NCBI GenBank assembly: GCA_944324075.1 | Contig: CALUUZ010000005.1 | Location: 62,001 to 126,000 of the forward strand | DNA length: 64,000 nucleotides | Direction: 5' to 3' | Origin: Candidatus Mailhella excrementigallinarum | GTDB taxonomy: Bacteria > Desulfobacterota > Desulfovibrionia > Desulfovibrionales > Desulfovibrionaceae | Shown: in pieces, positions 46,701-55,535 of the stretch | How positions within the stretch are numbered: position 1 is the stretch's first letter | How the letters are laid out: the number at the start of each line of letters is the position of its first letter | Program-made: the position numbers and the translations under genes | The notes under the pieces: model-generated | Told to the model about the DNA's origin: nothing | Databases searched by the model: none | What the model saw: only the letters and a program-made list of their open reading frames with translations

Positions 46701-48120
46701 CAATACGCGCCTTCATGGCTTCCCGATCCGCCCCGGTCAGCGCAATATCCGCCAGCCCCCACCGCGCGGCAAGCTCCCGCACCGCATCGGCCAGAATTCC
46801 GTCGAATGAGCCTGCCGCTCCGGCAGCCTGCGGATCAGGCGGCACCATGAGTTCATCCATGTCGAACATGACTTCGTTGCCGATGCGGGATTCAAGATGC
46901 GAAAGTTCGCTCAGAGCGCCAAGAGCCTCCCGTACGGGGCGGAACATTTCCGCCAGTTCGGAGCGGGCATGTCCGGCAGGGGGATTGCGCAGCGCTTCAC
47001 GCATATTGGCCAGCATGACATGCACGCCGCCGCTCTTGGACAGAGGGTTTCCCCTCTTCAGCAGGGCAAGCAGCGCCTCATCGCCCTTCGCTCCTTCCTG
47101 CAGGGATTTCCAGGCGTGACCCAGCCTGTCGGGAATACGTTCCTTGCGACTGCCCGCCGCACTGCCCTTGCCTCTGGTCTGAATGAAACTCAGACCATGT
47201 CTGATGGCGCTGAACAGATCCGAGGCCCGCTTCGGACGATCCGGCACGTCATCACGCCCGGCTGCATGTTCTCTTCCTGAAAGGGTATTCATGCGGCAGC
47301 CGTGGGATTCGGCCTTGAGGAAAAGGCGGCGGGCAGGCACTCCACCCTCTCCGCCGGGAATAACCCCGAACAGTACCGTAGCGTGGCCGTGCGGAAGACC
47401 TTTCATGCCGCCAGGCATGTCAATGCCGCGGTGGGTATTGCGATGGCCGTCCACCTCTGCGCTCTGCGTGTCGTTCAGATGGCTTGAGCTGCGCTGGTAT
47501 TTTTCCGGACAGCGGTTGAGAAACGCCGCCAGACGGCCGTCGGCATCCTCGATGCTGAACGCTCCCTCGGCGAACCCGTTGCCGGAGGCCTGCGCCCGCG
47601 CTTCCAGAAACAGCATGATATCCGCCACATCCTGCGCGTCCGGCGCAGGCAGTTCCCCCCCGCCTTGTACAGCCTCCAGCAGAGAGCGCCCATGTTCAAG
47701 ACGTGCTTCCAGGGTCGCCGCGAGATTTTCCCGCGCGGCGGCGCGATCCAGACGGGGCAAAGACTTGATCATGCCCGCCAGACTCCTGCCGGAAAACGCC
47801 ACCGCTCCCCCTCCCGGCATGTTGACGCTGACGGTTTCGGGCAGCCCGGCCCGCGGCCCCATGAAACCTTCACGAAACCAGCGCCCCACCCTGCTCCGGA
47901 AGCCTTCCCCGCCGGGATCGGCGGCCCCGGCCAGATGACGATCGGGAGGAGGCATGTCCCGAAGCGCCCGCTCTCCCGCTTCACGGGGAGCAGCCAGCGT
48001 CCCCGCGTCAACCGCAGCCGCGCGGGCGCGTTCAATTCCCGCCGCGCCGCGCCCTTCCCCAGCTCCATCGGGCGGCAGCAACGGCGCGTTCAGAGCCGTG
48101 CGCAATTCTATCTGCGACAT
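43708..48120 (-). CDS. Giant predicted type III effector with ART-like (DUF3626-like) and HD domains
   Basis: 1470 residues from the ATG at 48120, preceded by GGAGGGGG. The first 100 residues are Ala/Gly/Arg-rich and probably disordered, with no Sec signal. Residues about 205-280 hold a His/Arg-rich unit (HRNTHRGIDMPGG, LPHGHATVLFG, FLKAESHGC). About 890-1160 (YHPISAALNIGRDTLGAAGN, RATFTPKDSFHAF, YVEAQIHGGVDLRTDV) resembles, as I recall it, the DUF3626 family thought to be ADP-ribosyltransferase-like. About 1245-1355 has HD-phosphohydrolase text (GIHGREHVCRAL, AFHDSGRRS, LITHGQ, SADSLDI). The adjacent CesT-like chaperone gene suggests type III export. Confidence 0.6.
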   Translation of the reverse strand: MSQIELRTALNAPLLPPDGAGEGRGAAGIERARAAAVDAGTLAAPREAGERALRDMPPPDRHLAGAADPGGEGFRSRVGRWFREGFMGPRAGLPETVSVNMPGGGAVAFSGRSLAGMIKSLPRLDRAAARENLAATLEARLEHGRSLLEAVQGGGELPAPDAQDVADIMLFLEARAQASGNGFAEGAFSIEDADGRLAAFLNRCPEKYQRSSSHLNDTQSAEVDGHRNTHRGIDMPGGMKGLPHGHATVLFGVIPGGEGGVPARRLFLKAESHGCRMNTLSGREHAAGRDDVPDRPKRASDLFSAIRHGLSFIQTRGKGSAAGSRKERIPDRLGHAWKSLQEGAKGDEALLALLKRGNPLSKSGGVHVMLANMREALRNPPAGHARSELAEMFRPVREALGALSELSHLESRIGNEVMFDMDELMVPPDPQAAGAAGSFDGILADAVRELAARWGLADIALTGADREAMKARIADLVFNGAGSEEGPAALTREVMERITAAVVNDHVGNLAEIAAGARPPRVDSPVSVDECFRNAGARLCENTPDFGGLIQDLALAGRACRFHAAERAAGPGGTGSTNYEADIRAGARALLEGLDDWQLRRLQANLANTGMREGLVALFTRSTAFGPDIVGTMAVNDCAGALAVADALDEAARQACADRGLEVTAPYSSSVIPAPDEFVVEVTAERVRQEARAHVDARMDAALGRLAECRGAEDADALMASLTRLRTDCLGPSPRGRELQKFEDMFHDSLARQVSAMSNRQLLDAFRGLSSTGVLHARIAADKDPAAWGASALGDLNEMEGLINMEIADRVTADASGRAADGDISAATLHVLAEADRMAAWKDLNLQSDHYLRTGEGPHLNISAGAAAALRAPGAAPLDVDTFVDTLRRSDLTINIDPDIFFGAAPSAPEVKNYFQLGIDKGIHYADRRLFTEQQQLRGVADIDRQQGVRGEYHPISAALNIGRDTLGAAGNYSVQGYVVLKDEVKQTRATFTPKDSFHAFHQEVTPERVASMSDALRDAVGGFPEPYDRVELPDALLERYAARLTELEGRSFGLRSSERFENVLNLAPEEALLDGRPLTRQEFDSLSALLDVALLKHFSSRAVADNPVATYEGMHQLLEGVDSEVIDSVRARTDDPTRINARVNNYVEAQIHGGVDLRTDVSEIHIMADMADRAVISRAREFCREHGIRLYLDALDFRQEQHEDAILVRLESMPAPGIPVDPSFDRFKSGELPDILELYRAKEMDFDPTGIHGREHVCRALIFGKALAGIYKRAGFEVDEYALYRAIAFHDSGRRSNGADMDEDKSAAKLRSYLRGEGAVDAYRDAAAGLITHGQAGQQTVEGMILQSADSLDIIRVRGLEGFNTRFLSFMQKTAVKGDAALPSDPALLRKLLEEVSRFIQMTSPPPEEVMPLDDESPEAFRARRDAATEALKARNGAIPSEGYFEERFESVLIAHKEQFPLLYENYMR

Positions 48121-48295
48121 GACACCCCCTCCTTCCGACAAACCGGAGGCCTGAATATCTCGTGAATTTCTGAGTGATATTGAACGGATCGCTTCGCTGA
48201 AGCCACGGTTTCGGCTTGCTCACGGCGGCTGCCCCACCGCTCCAGGCTTGTGCGCCTGACGGTCGGTACTCCGAAATATTTCATGCTGCGGAATA

Positions 48296-48751
48296 TCAGA
48301 CCCTCAGCATCCCGGCGCTTCCGGGCAATACCGCGCTTCCCGCTTCCGGCTCCAGCCTGCTCCGCCAGTAGCGCGCGGAACCAACCAAAGAGGAAAACAG
48401 ATCAATAAAGTCAGCCGGAGACATGGGAAGTTCCATCATGCGATGGACGACCAGCAGGCCGCTTTCTCCGTCGATGGCCAGAGTCCCGTCGCCGGAAGCC
48501 GTCCACATGTAATTGGCGCACAGCAGGTCATGCAGCAGCTCCGCATCCGCAGGATCGGGCCGTCCGACGACGATACAGGCCACAATTGCGCTCAGGCCCG
48601 AATCACCATCCTCTTCCATGAAGAGCGCCGCGCCCATATCCTGATCCAGGCCAAACAGCACCCTGCCCTTTTCATCGGCTTCCAGAGGGCCGCACTCCAG
48701 CGCGGCGGAAAGGGCGGCCAGGATCTCCGCAACATTTGAAACCATTCCCAT
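48296..48751 (-). CDS. CesT-like type III secretion chaperone 1
   Basis: 151 residues, acidic, starting at the ATG with AAAGGA upstream; the longer frame is rejected. LEADEKGRVLFGLDQDMGAALFMEEDG, LHDLLCANYMWTASGDGTLAID and a MMELPMSPADFIDLFSSLV helix follow the CesT/SycE pattern (short acidic alpha/beta protein with a central antiparallel sheet). It lies 175 bp upstream of the giant predicted effector and is its probable chaperone. The last five residues, GMLRV, are shared with the second chaperone at 51111. Confidence 0.7.
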   Translation of the reverse strand: MGMVSNVAEILAALSAALECGPLEADEKGRVLFGLDQDMGAALFMEEDGDSGLSAIVACIVVGRPDPADAELLHDLLCANYMWTASGDGTLAIDGESGLLVVHRMMELPMSPADFIDLFSSLVGSARYWRSRLEPEAGSAVLPGSAGMLRV

Positions 48752-49104
48752 TATGCATCCTTTTTTCGCCAGAATTTCATTACCGCCCGCCCTTGTCAAA
48801 CCATATGACCATATGGAACTCGCGCGGCGTGCCTCCGGCGCATTAAAAGCAAAATCCATGCCGGAGACGCGACGGGCGGAAGAAGGCGGCTTTCCTCCGC
48901 ATGACTGCCTTCAACCGCACGCGCACGCATGTGACAGCCACCAAAGTGGGCATTCCGAACCCCAACGATGTTCACACCCCGCAAAAAAACAGGCGCGGCC
49001 GCGCAGCATGACAAACATCTCCAAGCCTGCCGCGCATGGCATGGCTTTTGCATATATATGGCCAGCCGCCTTGCATCCCCCGCAAGGCCATGCGATATTC
49101 ATTT

Positions 49105-49277
49105 CAGAGTATTTCGCTCATGAAATGCTCTACTTCAGTCAAGCAGGGCGAGACTGGAGCCGCGACATCGAAGCAGCCGCAATTCACTTGCGGCGTAGAG
49201 CCCCGGTGGAGGCGTGAAACCTGCTGGCCGGAACACAGGGTCTGGCCGGCAGATATTTTCAATAACAAAACACTCTG
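49105..49277 (+). repeat. Dispersed repeat family A, copy A4
   Basis: CAGAGTATTTCGCTCATGAAATGCTCT hairpin at the left end, the CCGCAATTCACTTGCGG hairpin, GGCGTGAAACCTGCTGGCCGG, GGCCGGCAGATATTTTCAA, and CAAAACACTCTG at the right. It lies in the 577-bp gap between the divergent chaperone 1 and effector 2 genes and ends 51 bp before the latter. The remaining part (48752-49104) shows no gene; it should hold the chaperone promoter. Confidence 0.85.
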
Positions 49278-49328
49278 GGGAAAATTTGCCTTTCCCGTCA
49301 GTGATTCCTTAAAAGTATGGAGAACAGC

Positions 49329-51098
49329 ATGCCACAGCCCATTGCCCTTACATTCAACAATCTTGCCCGCCTTGCCCAGGCCGGGAACGGCAATATCATC
49401 GTCAGGGACGGCGGCCTGCAGACCACCGGAAAAGTCGGCGCGTTCTTCGCTGCCAAAGCCGCCCACCGTGCGGCGGGAGAGGCCCTGCTTCAGGGCGTGC
49501 GCCAGCGGTACGGCGATGCCGTGGCCGACGCTCTGGCTCCTGATCTGCGGACTGTGCGCGAACAGGGCAGGCCGCTCGGTGCGCGCACGGCGCGCGATGT
49601 GCTGGCAAAAGCCGCTGAAATGTCCGAAGGACTTGTCCGGATCAATACAGACATGGCCCGTCATTTCATCATGGCGAATGCCGGGCCGGGCGATACCCGC
49701 AACCTGGATGCCTCTTTCGGAGAATTCTGCGCTGCGCGCGGTCTTGATCCCGCCGTCCGGCAGGATCTGAAGGCCGCCTTCGGAGAGGCCGTCCTTGAGG
49801 CCGCCCGGAACAGCACAACGCTGCTCAGCTTTGCGGAAATGAGCAGGGCCGTGTCCACAGCATCCCTGCCAGGCATGAAAAAAGCCCTCAACATCGCCGC
49901 AGCGGAACAGTTCATGACCCGCGGCGCGGACGCCGCAATGGACGCCTTTGCCGAAAGGCTGAAGCTGAACGCCGCCCAGAGGGAAAACCTGCGTCCTCTG
50001 GTGGACATGGCCGTCCGCCGCGAGGCGGAAAACACCGAGGGAGAACTTACCGCGCAGGCGCTGTCCGAAGCCGTCTCAGCCGGCACCCTCCCCGGCATGG
50101 ACAACTTCGCCTACGCCTGCGGCAAGGCCCGGCTTGACGACGCCGCCGCACGGGACACCATGGACTGGGCTGCCCCGGACACCATGGCGGACGCAGCCAT
50201 GCTGACGGCTCAGCTTGCCAGGGGAGGAGGCATCGCGCTGAACGCCCTCGCCATGCAGTGCCTGCCCGTCATGCGGGAACTCCAGCCCGAAGGGCTGCTC
50301 ACCCGCGAGACGCTGTGGCAGGGCTGCTTCCATGAACCCATGCCGGAAAACCTGAGAGACGCCGCCCCCCGTCAGTTCAACGGAGCCATGTTTGATCGGC
50401 TGGTCAGCCAGCTTCAAGAAGCCGCCCCGGGCGATCCCATGGCCGCGCCGAACGGCATGGCGACACTGTCCTCCGGAATCAGTCTGGACAAGACGCTGGA
50501 AAGCCTGCATGGTCCCGTAACGCTGACGCTCGCCGACTTTGCCAATCTCCCCACTCTCACGGCCCTGTCGCGGCTGGGAACGCTGGAAGAGGTGGAAGCC
50601 TCACTGGCAAAGGATCTCGGCCGCCGCGGCACGCATAACAGACTGCCGGACTATACTCCGACCATCAGCTTCGGCATTGCCGGAGGCGAGGCCGAAACCG
50701 TGCATATTCAGGACACTTCGGGCATGAACGAGAAAGACAGGGCCGCCTTTGCCGGAGGCGAACCTTCCTCCATGTCCCGTGACCTCGCCGCCCGCGCGCT
50801 GCGGCTCTGTGGAGGCAACGAGGCGCAGGCCCGGCAGGTGATCCAGAGCATGGGACAATCCGGGGCTTTTCTGGTACGCTCGAACAGTCCTGTTACCGGC
50901 ATCTTTGAAAGCGAGCACTCTCCTCTGGACATCGACATCCGCAGGGAGGAAAACGGCAACATCACCATGCGTTTCTACAAGCCGGAACAGTCCCCTCTGG
51001 ACATCGACTACACCTATACCATCACGCCGGACGGACAGGGCAGGCTGAAGGCATGCCGCATTCAGGCAAGGCAGCCCGCCGCTCCTCAATCCGCATAA
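49329..51098 (+). CDS. Predicted type III effector, 589 aa
   Basis: Start ATG at 49329 with GGAG six bases upstream; an ATG four codons earlier is less well placed. No Sec signal; the N-terminus MPQPIALTFNNLARLAQAG is Asn/Thr/Leu-rich. The middle (about 60-400) is helical and Ala-rich. Near 500-575 the sequence has two SPLDIDI/SPLDIDY units about 23 residues apart within beta-like text (PVTGIFESEHSPLDIDIRREENG). I recognise no catalytic domain. A CesT-like chaperone gene follows after 12 bp, which is the main reason for the effector call. Confidence 0.6.
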   Translation: MPQPIALTFNNLARLAQAGNGNIIVRDGGLQTTGKVGAFFAAKAAHRAAGEALLQGVRQRYGDAVADALAPDLRTVREQGRPLGARTARDVLAKAAEMSEGLVRINTDMARHFIMANAGPGDTRNLDASFGEFCAARGLDPAVRQDLKAAFGEAVLEAARNSTTLLSFAEMSRAVSTASLPGMKKALNIAAAEQFMTRGADAAMDAFAERLKLNAAQRENLRPLVDMAVRREAENTEGELTAQALSEAVSAGTLPGMDNFAYACGKARLDDAAARDTMDWAAPDTMADAAMLTAQLARGGGIALNALAMQCLPVMRELQPEGLLTRETLWQGCFHEPMPENLRDAAPRQFNGAMFDRLVSQLQEAAPGDPMAAPNGMATLSSGISLDKTLESLHGPVTLTLADFANLPTLTALSRLGTLEEVEASLAKDLGRRGTHNRLPDYTPTISFGIAGGEAETVHIQDTSGMNEKDRAAFAGGEPSSMSRDLAARALRLCGGNEAQARQVIQSMGQSGAFLVRSNSPVTGIFESEHSPLDIDIRREENGNITMRFYKPEQSPLDIDYTYTITPDGQGRLKACRIQARQPAAPQSA

Positions 51099-51110
51099 AA
51101 GGAAATCTCC

Positions 51111-51569
51111 ATGCATGAAAGCTTCGTTTCCCTCCTCTCCACCCTTGCTCCCGTACTGGGCCTGCCGGAAATCTCCGTTCGGGAGGATGATCCCTCCTGC
51201 CTGCTGACCATCGACGACTTTGAGATCAGTCTGCGCTATTTCCCCGTTTCCGATCTGGTCATGCTGTCCACCGTGGCGGCTCCGCTGCCCGCAAGAGGGC
51301 GGAAGGAACTCTTCGCCGCTCTGCTGGATGCCAATACCTTCTTCCACGGCACGCAGGGTTTCACTCTGGCCGCGCGGGAGGATACCGGCGTAACGCTTCA
51401 GGGCGTCATGCCGCTGCGGATGCTGGACGGCGCGAACATCACCGTCTGGGTGCAGAATTTCATCAATATGGCGGAACACTGGCAGGAAAAATGCCTGAAA
51501 TACGACGCGGGAACAGAAACAGCCGAACCGGCTCCACTGCCGTTCCAGCAGGGCATGCTGCGGGTGTAG
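51111..51569 (+). CDS. CesT-like type III secretion chaperone 2
   Basis: 152 residues, acidic. FVSLLSTLAPVLGLPEI, CLLTIDDFEISLRYFP, ELFAALLDANTFFHGTQGFTLA and a C-terminal helix NFINMAEHWQEKCL fit the Tir-chaperone/CesT fold. RBS AAAAGGAAA; 12 bp after effector 2, so a classical effector-chaperone pair. Its C-terminal GMLRV repeats the ending of chaperone 1, suggesting paralogy or a shared docking tail. Confidence 0.72.
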   Translation: MHESFVSLLSTLAPVLGLPEISVREDDPSCLLTIDDFEISLRYFPVSDLVMLSTVAAPLPARGRKELFAALLDANTFFHGTQGFTLAAREDTGVTLQGVMPLRMLDGANITVWVQNFINMAEHWQEKCLKYDAGTETAEPAPLPFQQGMLRV

Positions 51570-51595
51570 GAGTCCGCCGCAGGCGGTTCCTCCCC

Positions 51596-54064
51596 TTATT
51601 CCTCCATGGACAGGTAGGCCGCAAGGATGACCTTCAGTCCGAAACCGGGGAAGTTGACCCGGTATTTGTCCGGAGGCAGGGCTTCCACAATCTTGCCCCG
51701 GCCGAAGACCCGATGACGGCAGAATCCGAGTTTCTCCGCCGGCGCGGCGTCCCGCCCGCCCGCAGACTGCCCGCCGGAAGCAGGTCGGGAAACAGTTTCT
51801 TCCCTGTCCGGATGCGCGGTGATATCCGCCAGATACTCGTCATCGGGATCACGGGACGCTCTGGCCGCCGCGCGGGCGATCCGCGCCTCCCGCCGCGCCG
51901 CTCCGCGTTCTCCGGAAAAAGGCCGCGCGGAAAACCGCGGCGCACGGGGCAGAGGATTGCCGTCTTCATCAAACAGATCGTCCGCGCCTTCATCCCATAT
52001 ATCGTCCGGCTCCGTCCGGCGTACCGGCGGCAGAAAGCGGGAGGAGGGGGAGAACATCGATCCGGGCAGCACGGCGGAATCGCGCGGAGAAGCGTGCGCG
52101 GAACACGCGGGGCCGGATTCGCGGCCTTCCGCACGGCGCAGAGCCATGACGCCGCCGTAGGTTTCATAATACTCGTCAATGCCGTCCAGCGGAAGCTCGC
52201 GCACAAAGGGGCTGGGAACAGCCGGCTCCTGCCCGCCCGCGCTCCGGCTGTACAGGCTCATGGGCACAAAAAGATCGAGGCTGTCCCTGGCGCGGGTACA
52301 GGCCACATACATCAGGCGGCGCTCCTCCTCATAGTCGTCCGCGCGGGCCAGCGCGTGACGGGAAGGAAAACGGTCTTCCACCAGATCGAGTATCAGCACG
52401 GCGGCCCATTCCAGCCCCTTGGCCGAATGCACGGTGGACAGCACCACCCTGCGGCGCAGATCCGCATCCGCTTCGTCGTCTTCAGGGCTTTCCAGAGCCA
52501 GATCTCCGATGAACGTCCCCAGATCATCGTATCCCGCCGCAATGGTGGAAAGTTCCTCCAGTCCCTGCTGACGGCGCGGCCAGTCGTCGGGATAGACGAT
52601 CTCCAGACGGGGACGGTAATGCTCCAGAATATCCGCAATGATTTTGACCGGACGCCCGGCAAAGGGGCGCAGTGAAGCCACCAGCTCAAGATCGGCCAGA
52701 AAATCGGGGTATCTGGCTCCGGCCTTGCGCAGAACGGCGGCATCCCCCGCGGCCGCCGCGTCGTACAGCTTGCGCGAAGTCCTGGGGCCTATCCCCTTGC
52801 TCAGGGCGGCAATACGCTCAAACGAGGGCAGATCCAGCGGATTCAGCACCAGACGGGCAAAGGCCAGCACATCCTTGACGTGCGAGGCCTCGGCATAGCG
52901 CAGTCCTCCATATTTGCGGAAGGGAATGCCCAGTTTGTTCAGTTCCACTTCCAGATGGTACGACTGGTAGCCTGCGCGGAACAGTACGGCGATTTCCTCC
53001 GGGCGCACGCTGTCCAGCAATTCGGCTATGCGCCGGGCCGCGATTCTGCCCTGCGTGAGATCGCTCAGAGGCCGGTACAGACGCACGGCGGGTTCGTCCG
53101 CACATTCACGGCGGGAGAAAAGCCGCTTGCGATATCCTTCGGGAGCGTTTTCCAGCAGGGCGTTGGCCACATCCAGCACGGGCTGGACAGAGCGGTAGTT
53201 CTCCTCCAGACGCACGATGCGTGTGCCGGGAAAAAGTTTGGGAAAGTCCAGGATATTATGCACGGTTGCGCCCCGGAAGGCATAAATGGACTGGGCGTCG
53301 TCGCCCACGGCCATGACCCCGGCCTTTTCCCCTTCTCCCGCCAGCAGGCGCACCAGACGAGCCTGCACCCTGTTGGTATCCTGGTACTCGTCCACCAGCA
53401 CATGGCGGAAGCGCCGCCGCTGGGCGTCCAGCACATCGGGACGTTCCTTCAGCATGGCTTCCAGCTCGAAAAGCAGATCATCGTAATCCAGCAGGGCATG
53501 CTCCCTGCGATAGGCGGCATAGGCCTCACCCAGCCGGATGATATCGGAAGCGTGGGGCAGCAGATGCTGGGCCTCCCGCCGCAGCACGTCTTCCAGCTCC
53601 ATTTCCTTGTTGCGGGCCTTGGACAGCAGGCTGATGACCGTCTGCGTCCTGGGGAAGGAACGATCCCCCTTGCCGATGTTCAGGGCCGCCTTGCAGTGCT
53701 GGATGGCGGAGGCGCTGTCCGCGCTGTCCATGACGCTCAGCCCCGCGCCGCGTTCGAGCAGCCATTCCGGCTGCCAGCGGCGCAGCACGGAAAAGGCGAA
53801 GGCATGGAACGTGCCGCCCTGAACGCCCATAAGCTGCTGCTCCAGCAGTATAGACGCTCGATCCAGCATTTCCTGCGCGGCCTTGCGGGTGAAGGTAAGC
53901 AAAAGCATGGAAGATGCATCGCAGCCCTGCTCCACCAGCCATGCCAGACGGTAGACAATGGTGCGCGTCTTGCCGCTGCCCGCTCCGGCGATGACCAGAA
54001 GAGGCCCTTCCCCGGCGGTGACCGCCTCGCGCTGGGCTTCGTTGAGCGTGGAAACATCAAGCAT
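51596..54064 (-). CDS. UvrD/PcrA-like superfamily I DNA helicase
   Basis: 822 residues. Helicase motifs in order: I AGAGSGKTRTI (near residue 30), II VDEYQDTNR, III GDDAQSIYAFRGA, IV-V region LSTVHSAKGLEWAAV, VI YVACTRARDSLDLFV. A C-terminal Tudor-like tail (FGRGKIVEALPPDKYRVNF) resembles the RNA-polymerase-binding tail of PcrA/UvrD. Before it stands a low-complexity Arg/Ala/Asp-rich linker. Function: 3'-5' unwinding in repair and replication. The ATG (GGAGGA upstream) lies 8 bp inside the engB frame, so translation is coupled. Confidence 0.9.
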   Translation of the reverse strand: MLDVSTLNEAQREAVTAGEGPLLVIAGAGSGKTRTIVYRLAWLVEQGCDASSMLLLTFTRKAAQEMLDRASILLEQQLMGVQGGTFHAFAFSVLRRWQPEWLLERGAGLSVMDSADSASAIQHCKAALNIGKGDRSFPRTQTVISLLSKARNKEMELEDVLRREAQHLLPHASDIIRLGEAYAAYRREHALLDYDDLLFELEAMLKERPDVLDAQRRRFRHVLVDEYQDTNRVQARLVRLLAGEGEKAGVMAVGDDAQSIYAFRGATVHNILDFPKLFPGTRIVRLEENYRSVQPVLDVANALLENAPEGYRKRLFSRRECADEPAVRLYRPLSDLTQGRIAARRIAELLDSVRPEEIAVLFRAGYQSYHLEVELNKLGIPFRKYGGLRYAEASHVKDVLAFARLVLNPLDLPSFERIAALSKGIGPRTSRKLYDAAAAGDAAVLRKAGARYPDFLADLELVASLRPFAGRPVKIIADILEHYRPRLEIVYPDDWPRRQQGLEELSTIAAGYDDLGTFIGDLALESPEDDEADADLRRRVVLSTVHSAKGLEWAAVLILDLVEDRFPSRHALARADDYEEERRLMYVACTRARDSLDLFVPMSLYSRSAGGQEPAVPSPFVRELPLDGIDEYYETYGGVMALRRAEGRESGPACSAHASPRDSAVLPGSMFSPSSRFLPPVRRTEPDDIWDEGADDLFDEDGNPLPRAPRFSARPFSGERGAARREARIARAAARASRDPDDEYLADITAHPDREETVSRPASGGQSAGGRDAAPAEKLGFCRHRVFGRGKIVEALPPDKYRVNFPGFGLKVILAAYLSMEE

Positions 54065-54794
54065 GGGGAACGTCCTCCGCCGCGTCTGCCTGCGGAACAT
54101 CCCGCTCCGGCAAAGGTCCTTCCCCGGAGGACGGAGCGGAAGCGGCGCCTGCCGCTCCGCGCAGCATGTCCCACAGCTTCGTCATGCCCATCCCGCTTTT
54201 GGCGGATACGGGCAAGGGAGCCGCACCCCGCAAAAAGATTGCCCATTCCCTGCGCCGGGCCTCGCGTTCACGCTGACTGCACTTGTCGGCCTTGGTCAGT
54301 ACGGCCAGCACGGGCAGATTGCGGGAAAGGGCAAAGCTCACCATATCCCTGTCCGCCTGCTGAGGGGGCAGACGACAGTCCAGCAGAACCACCACAGCCT
54401 TGAGCTGCGGTGTCCCGGTCAGATAATCCCCGATAAGCTCACCCCAGGCCCGGCGTTCCGCCTTGCCGCGCCGGGCGTAGCCGTACCCCGGCAGATCGGT
54501 GATGTAAAACCCTTCCGGCACGACCCGGAACAGATTGATTGAGCGCGTCTTGCCCGGAGTGGAACTGACCCTGGCCAGCTGCCTGCGCCGGGCCAGAGCG
54601 TTGAGCAGAGAAGACTTGCCCACATTGGAACGCCCGGCCAGAGCTATCTGCGGAGTTTCGCCCATGCCTGCAAGGGCTTCCCTCAACTGCTCGCGCGTGT
54701 ACAGGGTTGCGGCCAGTTCCAGCGTGGATTCACGCTTCGCGGCGCGGGATTCTTCCGACTGCGCCGCTGTCGGCGCGGGACGGCTCTGAGACAT
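54057..54794 (-). CDS. engB: Ribosome-biogenesis GTPase EngB/YsxC
   Basis: 245 residues. G1 AGRSNVGKSSLLNAL, G2 region STPGKTRSINLF, G3 DLPGYGYA, G4 TKADKC and a G5-like SAKSG are all present, with the EngB-specific TRSINLF. It helps assemble the 50S ribosomal subunit. N- and C-terminal tails (about 25 and 35 residues, Ala/Glu/Pro-rich) are longer than in E. coli. Its last codons overlap the helicase start. Confidence 0.95.
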   Translation of the reverse strand: MSQSRPAPTAAQSEESRAAKRESTLELAATLYTREQLREALAGMGETPQIALAGRSNVGKSSLLNALARRRQLARVSSTPGKTRSINLFRVVPEGFYITDLPGYGYARRGKAERRAWGELIGDYLTGTPQLKAVVVLLDCRLPPQQADRDMVSFALSRNLPVLAVLTKADKCSQREREARRREWAIFLRGAAPLPVSAKSGMGMTKLWDMLRGAAGAASAPSSGEGPLPERDVPQADAAEDVPHA

Positions 54795-54991
54795 GCTACC
54801 TCACCGGAAAAGCGCGGCGCACCCTCCCGCCGGAAGAACGAGCCGCGATGTTGACAAGACGGACGGTATCGACAAAACTGACTGCTTTACAAGGCGGCAA
54901 TTCTAGCCTTGTCCGGCACAAAAGGCAACGCGGCGGCGTCCGGACCGGCCGAACCGGGCATGCCGGTCGCCTTCCGGAAGGACAGCATCCG

Positions 54992-55489
54992 ATGAAAATT
55001 CTGATACTCAACGGTCCAAATCTCGGCGCGCTGGGCAGGCGTCAGCCGGAAATCTACGGCAATGACGGCATGGATGCCGCGTTCGCCATGATCCGCGACA
55101 TGCTCGGCCCCCCGCGCCCGGGTGAGGAGCCTGTCGAACTGGACTACTTTCAGTCCAACCACGAGGGAGAACTCATCGACCGCCTGGAAAAGACGCGGCA
55201 GGACGGGCCCGGCCATGCGGACGGCGTGGCTTTCAACGCGGGCGCGTACACTCATACCAGCCTGGCGCTGGCCGACTGTCTGGCATGGATCGGCGTGCCC
55301 TGTGTGGAAGTGCATATCAGCAACGTGTTCGCCCGCACGGAAGACCCCATCCGCCGGCAGAGCCACATGGCGAAGAAATGCATCGGCGTCATTTCCGGTT
55401 TCGGCCTGATGTCCTACGCTCTGGCCGTACTGGCTCTTGTCCGCCATATCCGGGAACAGGGGCGGAACTCCCCCTCCGTGGAGATCTGA
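54992..55489 (+). CDS. aroQ: Type II 3-dehydroquinate dehydratase
   Basis: 165 residues. [21 protein letters not shown] carries the N-terminal signature with the catalytic Tyr; [13 protein letters not shown] holds the substrate Asn; [11 protein letters not shown] supplies the active-site His; it is slightly longer than usual in the loop [11 protein letters not shown]. It dehydrates 3-dehydroquinate in the shikimate pathway. The ATG at 54992 follows GGAAGGA. Upstream 54795-54991 is the divergent promoter region. Confidence 0.93.
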   Translation: MKILILNGPNLGALGRRQPEIYGNDGMDAAFAMIRDMLGPPRPGEEPVELDYFQSNHEGELIDRLEKTRQDGPGHADGVAFNAGAYTHTSLALADCLAWIGVPCVEVHISNVFARTEDPIRRQSHMAKKCIGVISGFGLMSYALAVLALVRHIREQGRNSPSVEI

Positions 55490-55535
55490 GAGCCCTTATC
55501 CATATCAATCAACGAAACCACTATCTGGAGACAGC

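Noticed and set aside
52880..54403. 507-codon plus-strand frame opposite the helicase and engB
   Set aside because: Crosses two solid genes and encodes no recognisable protein.
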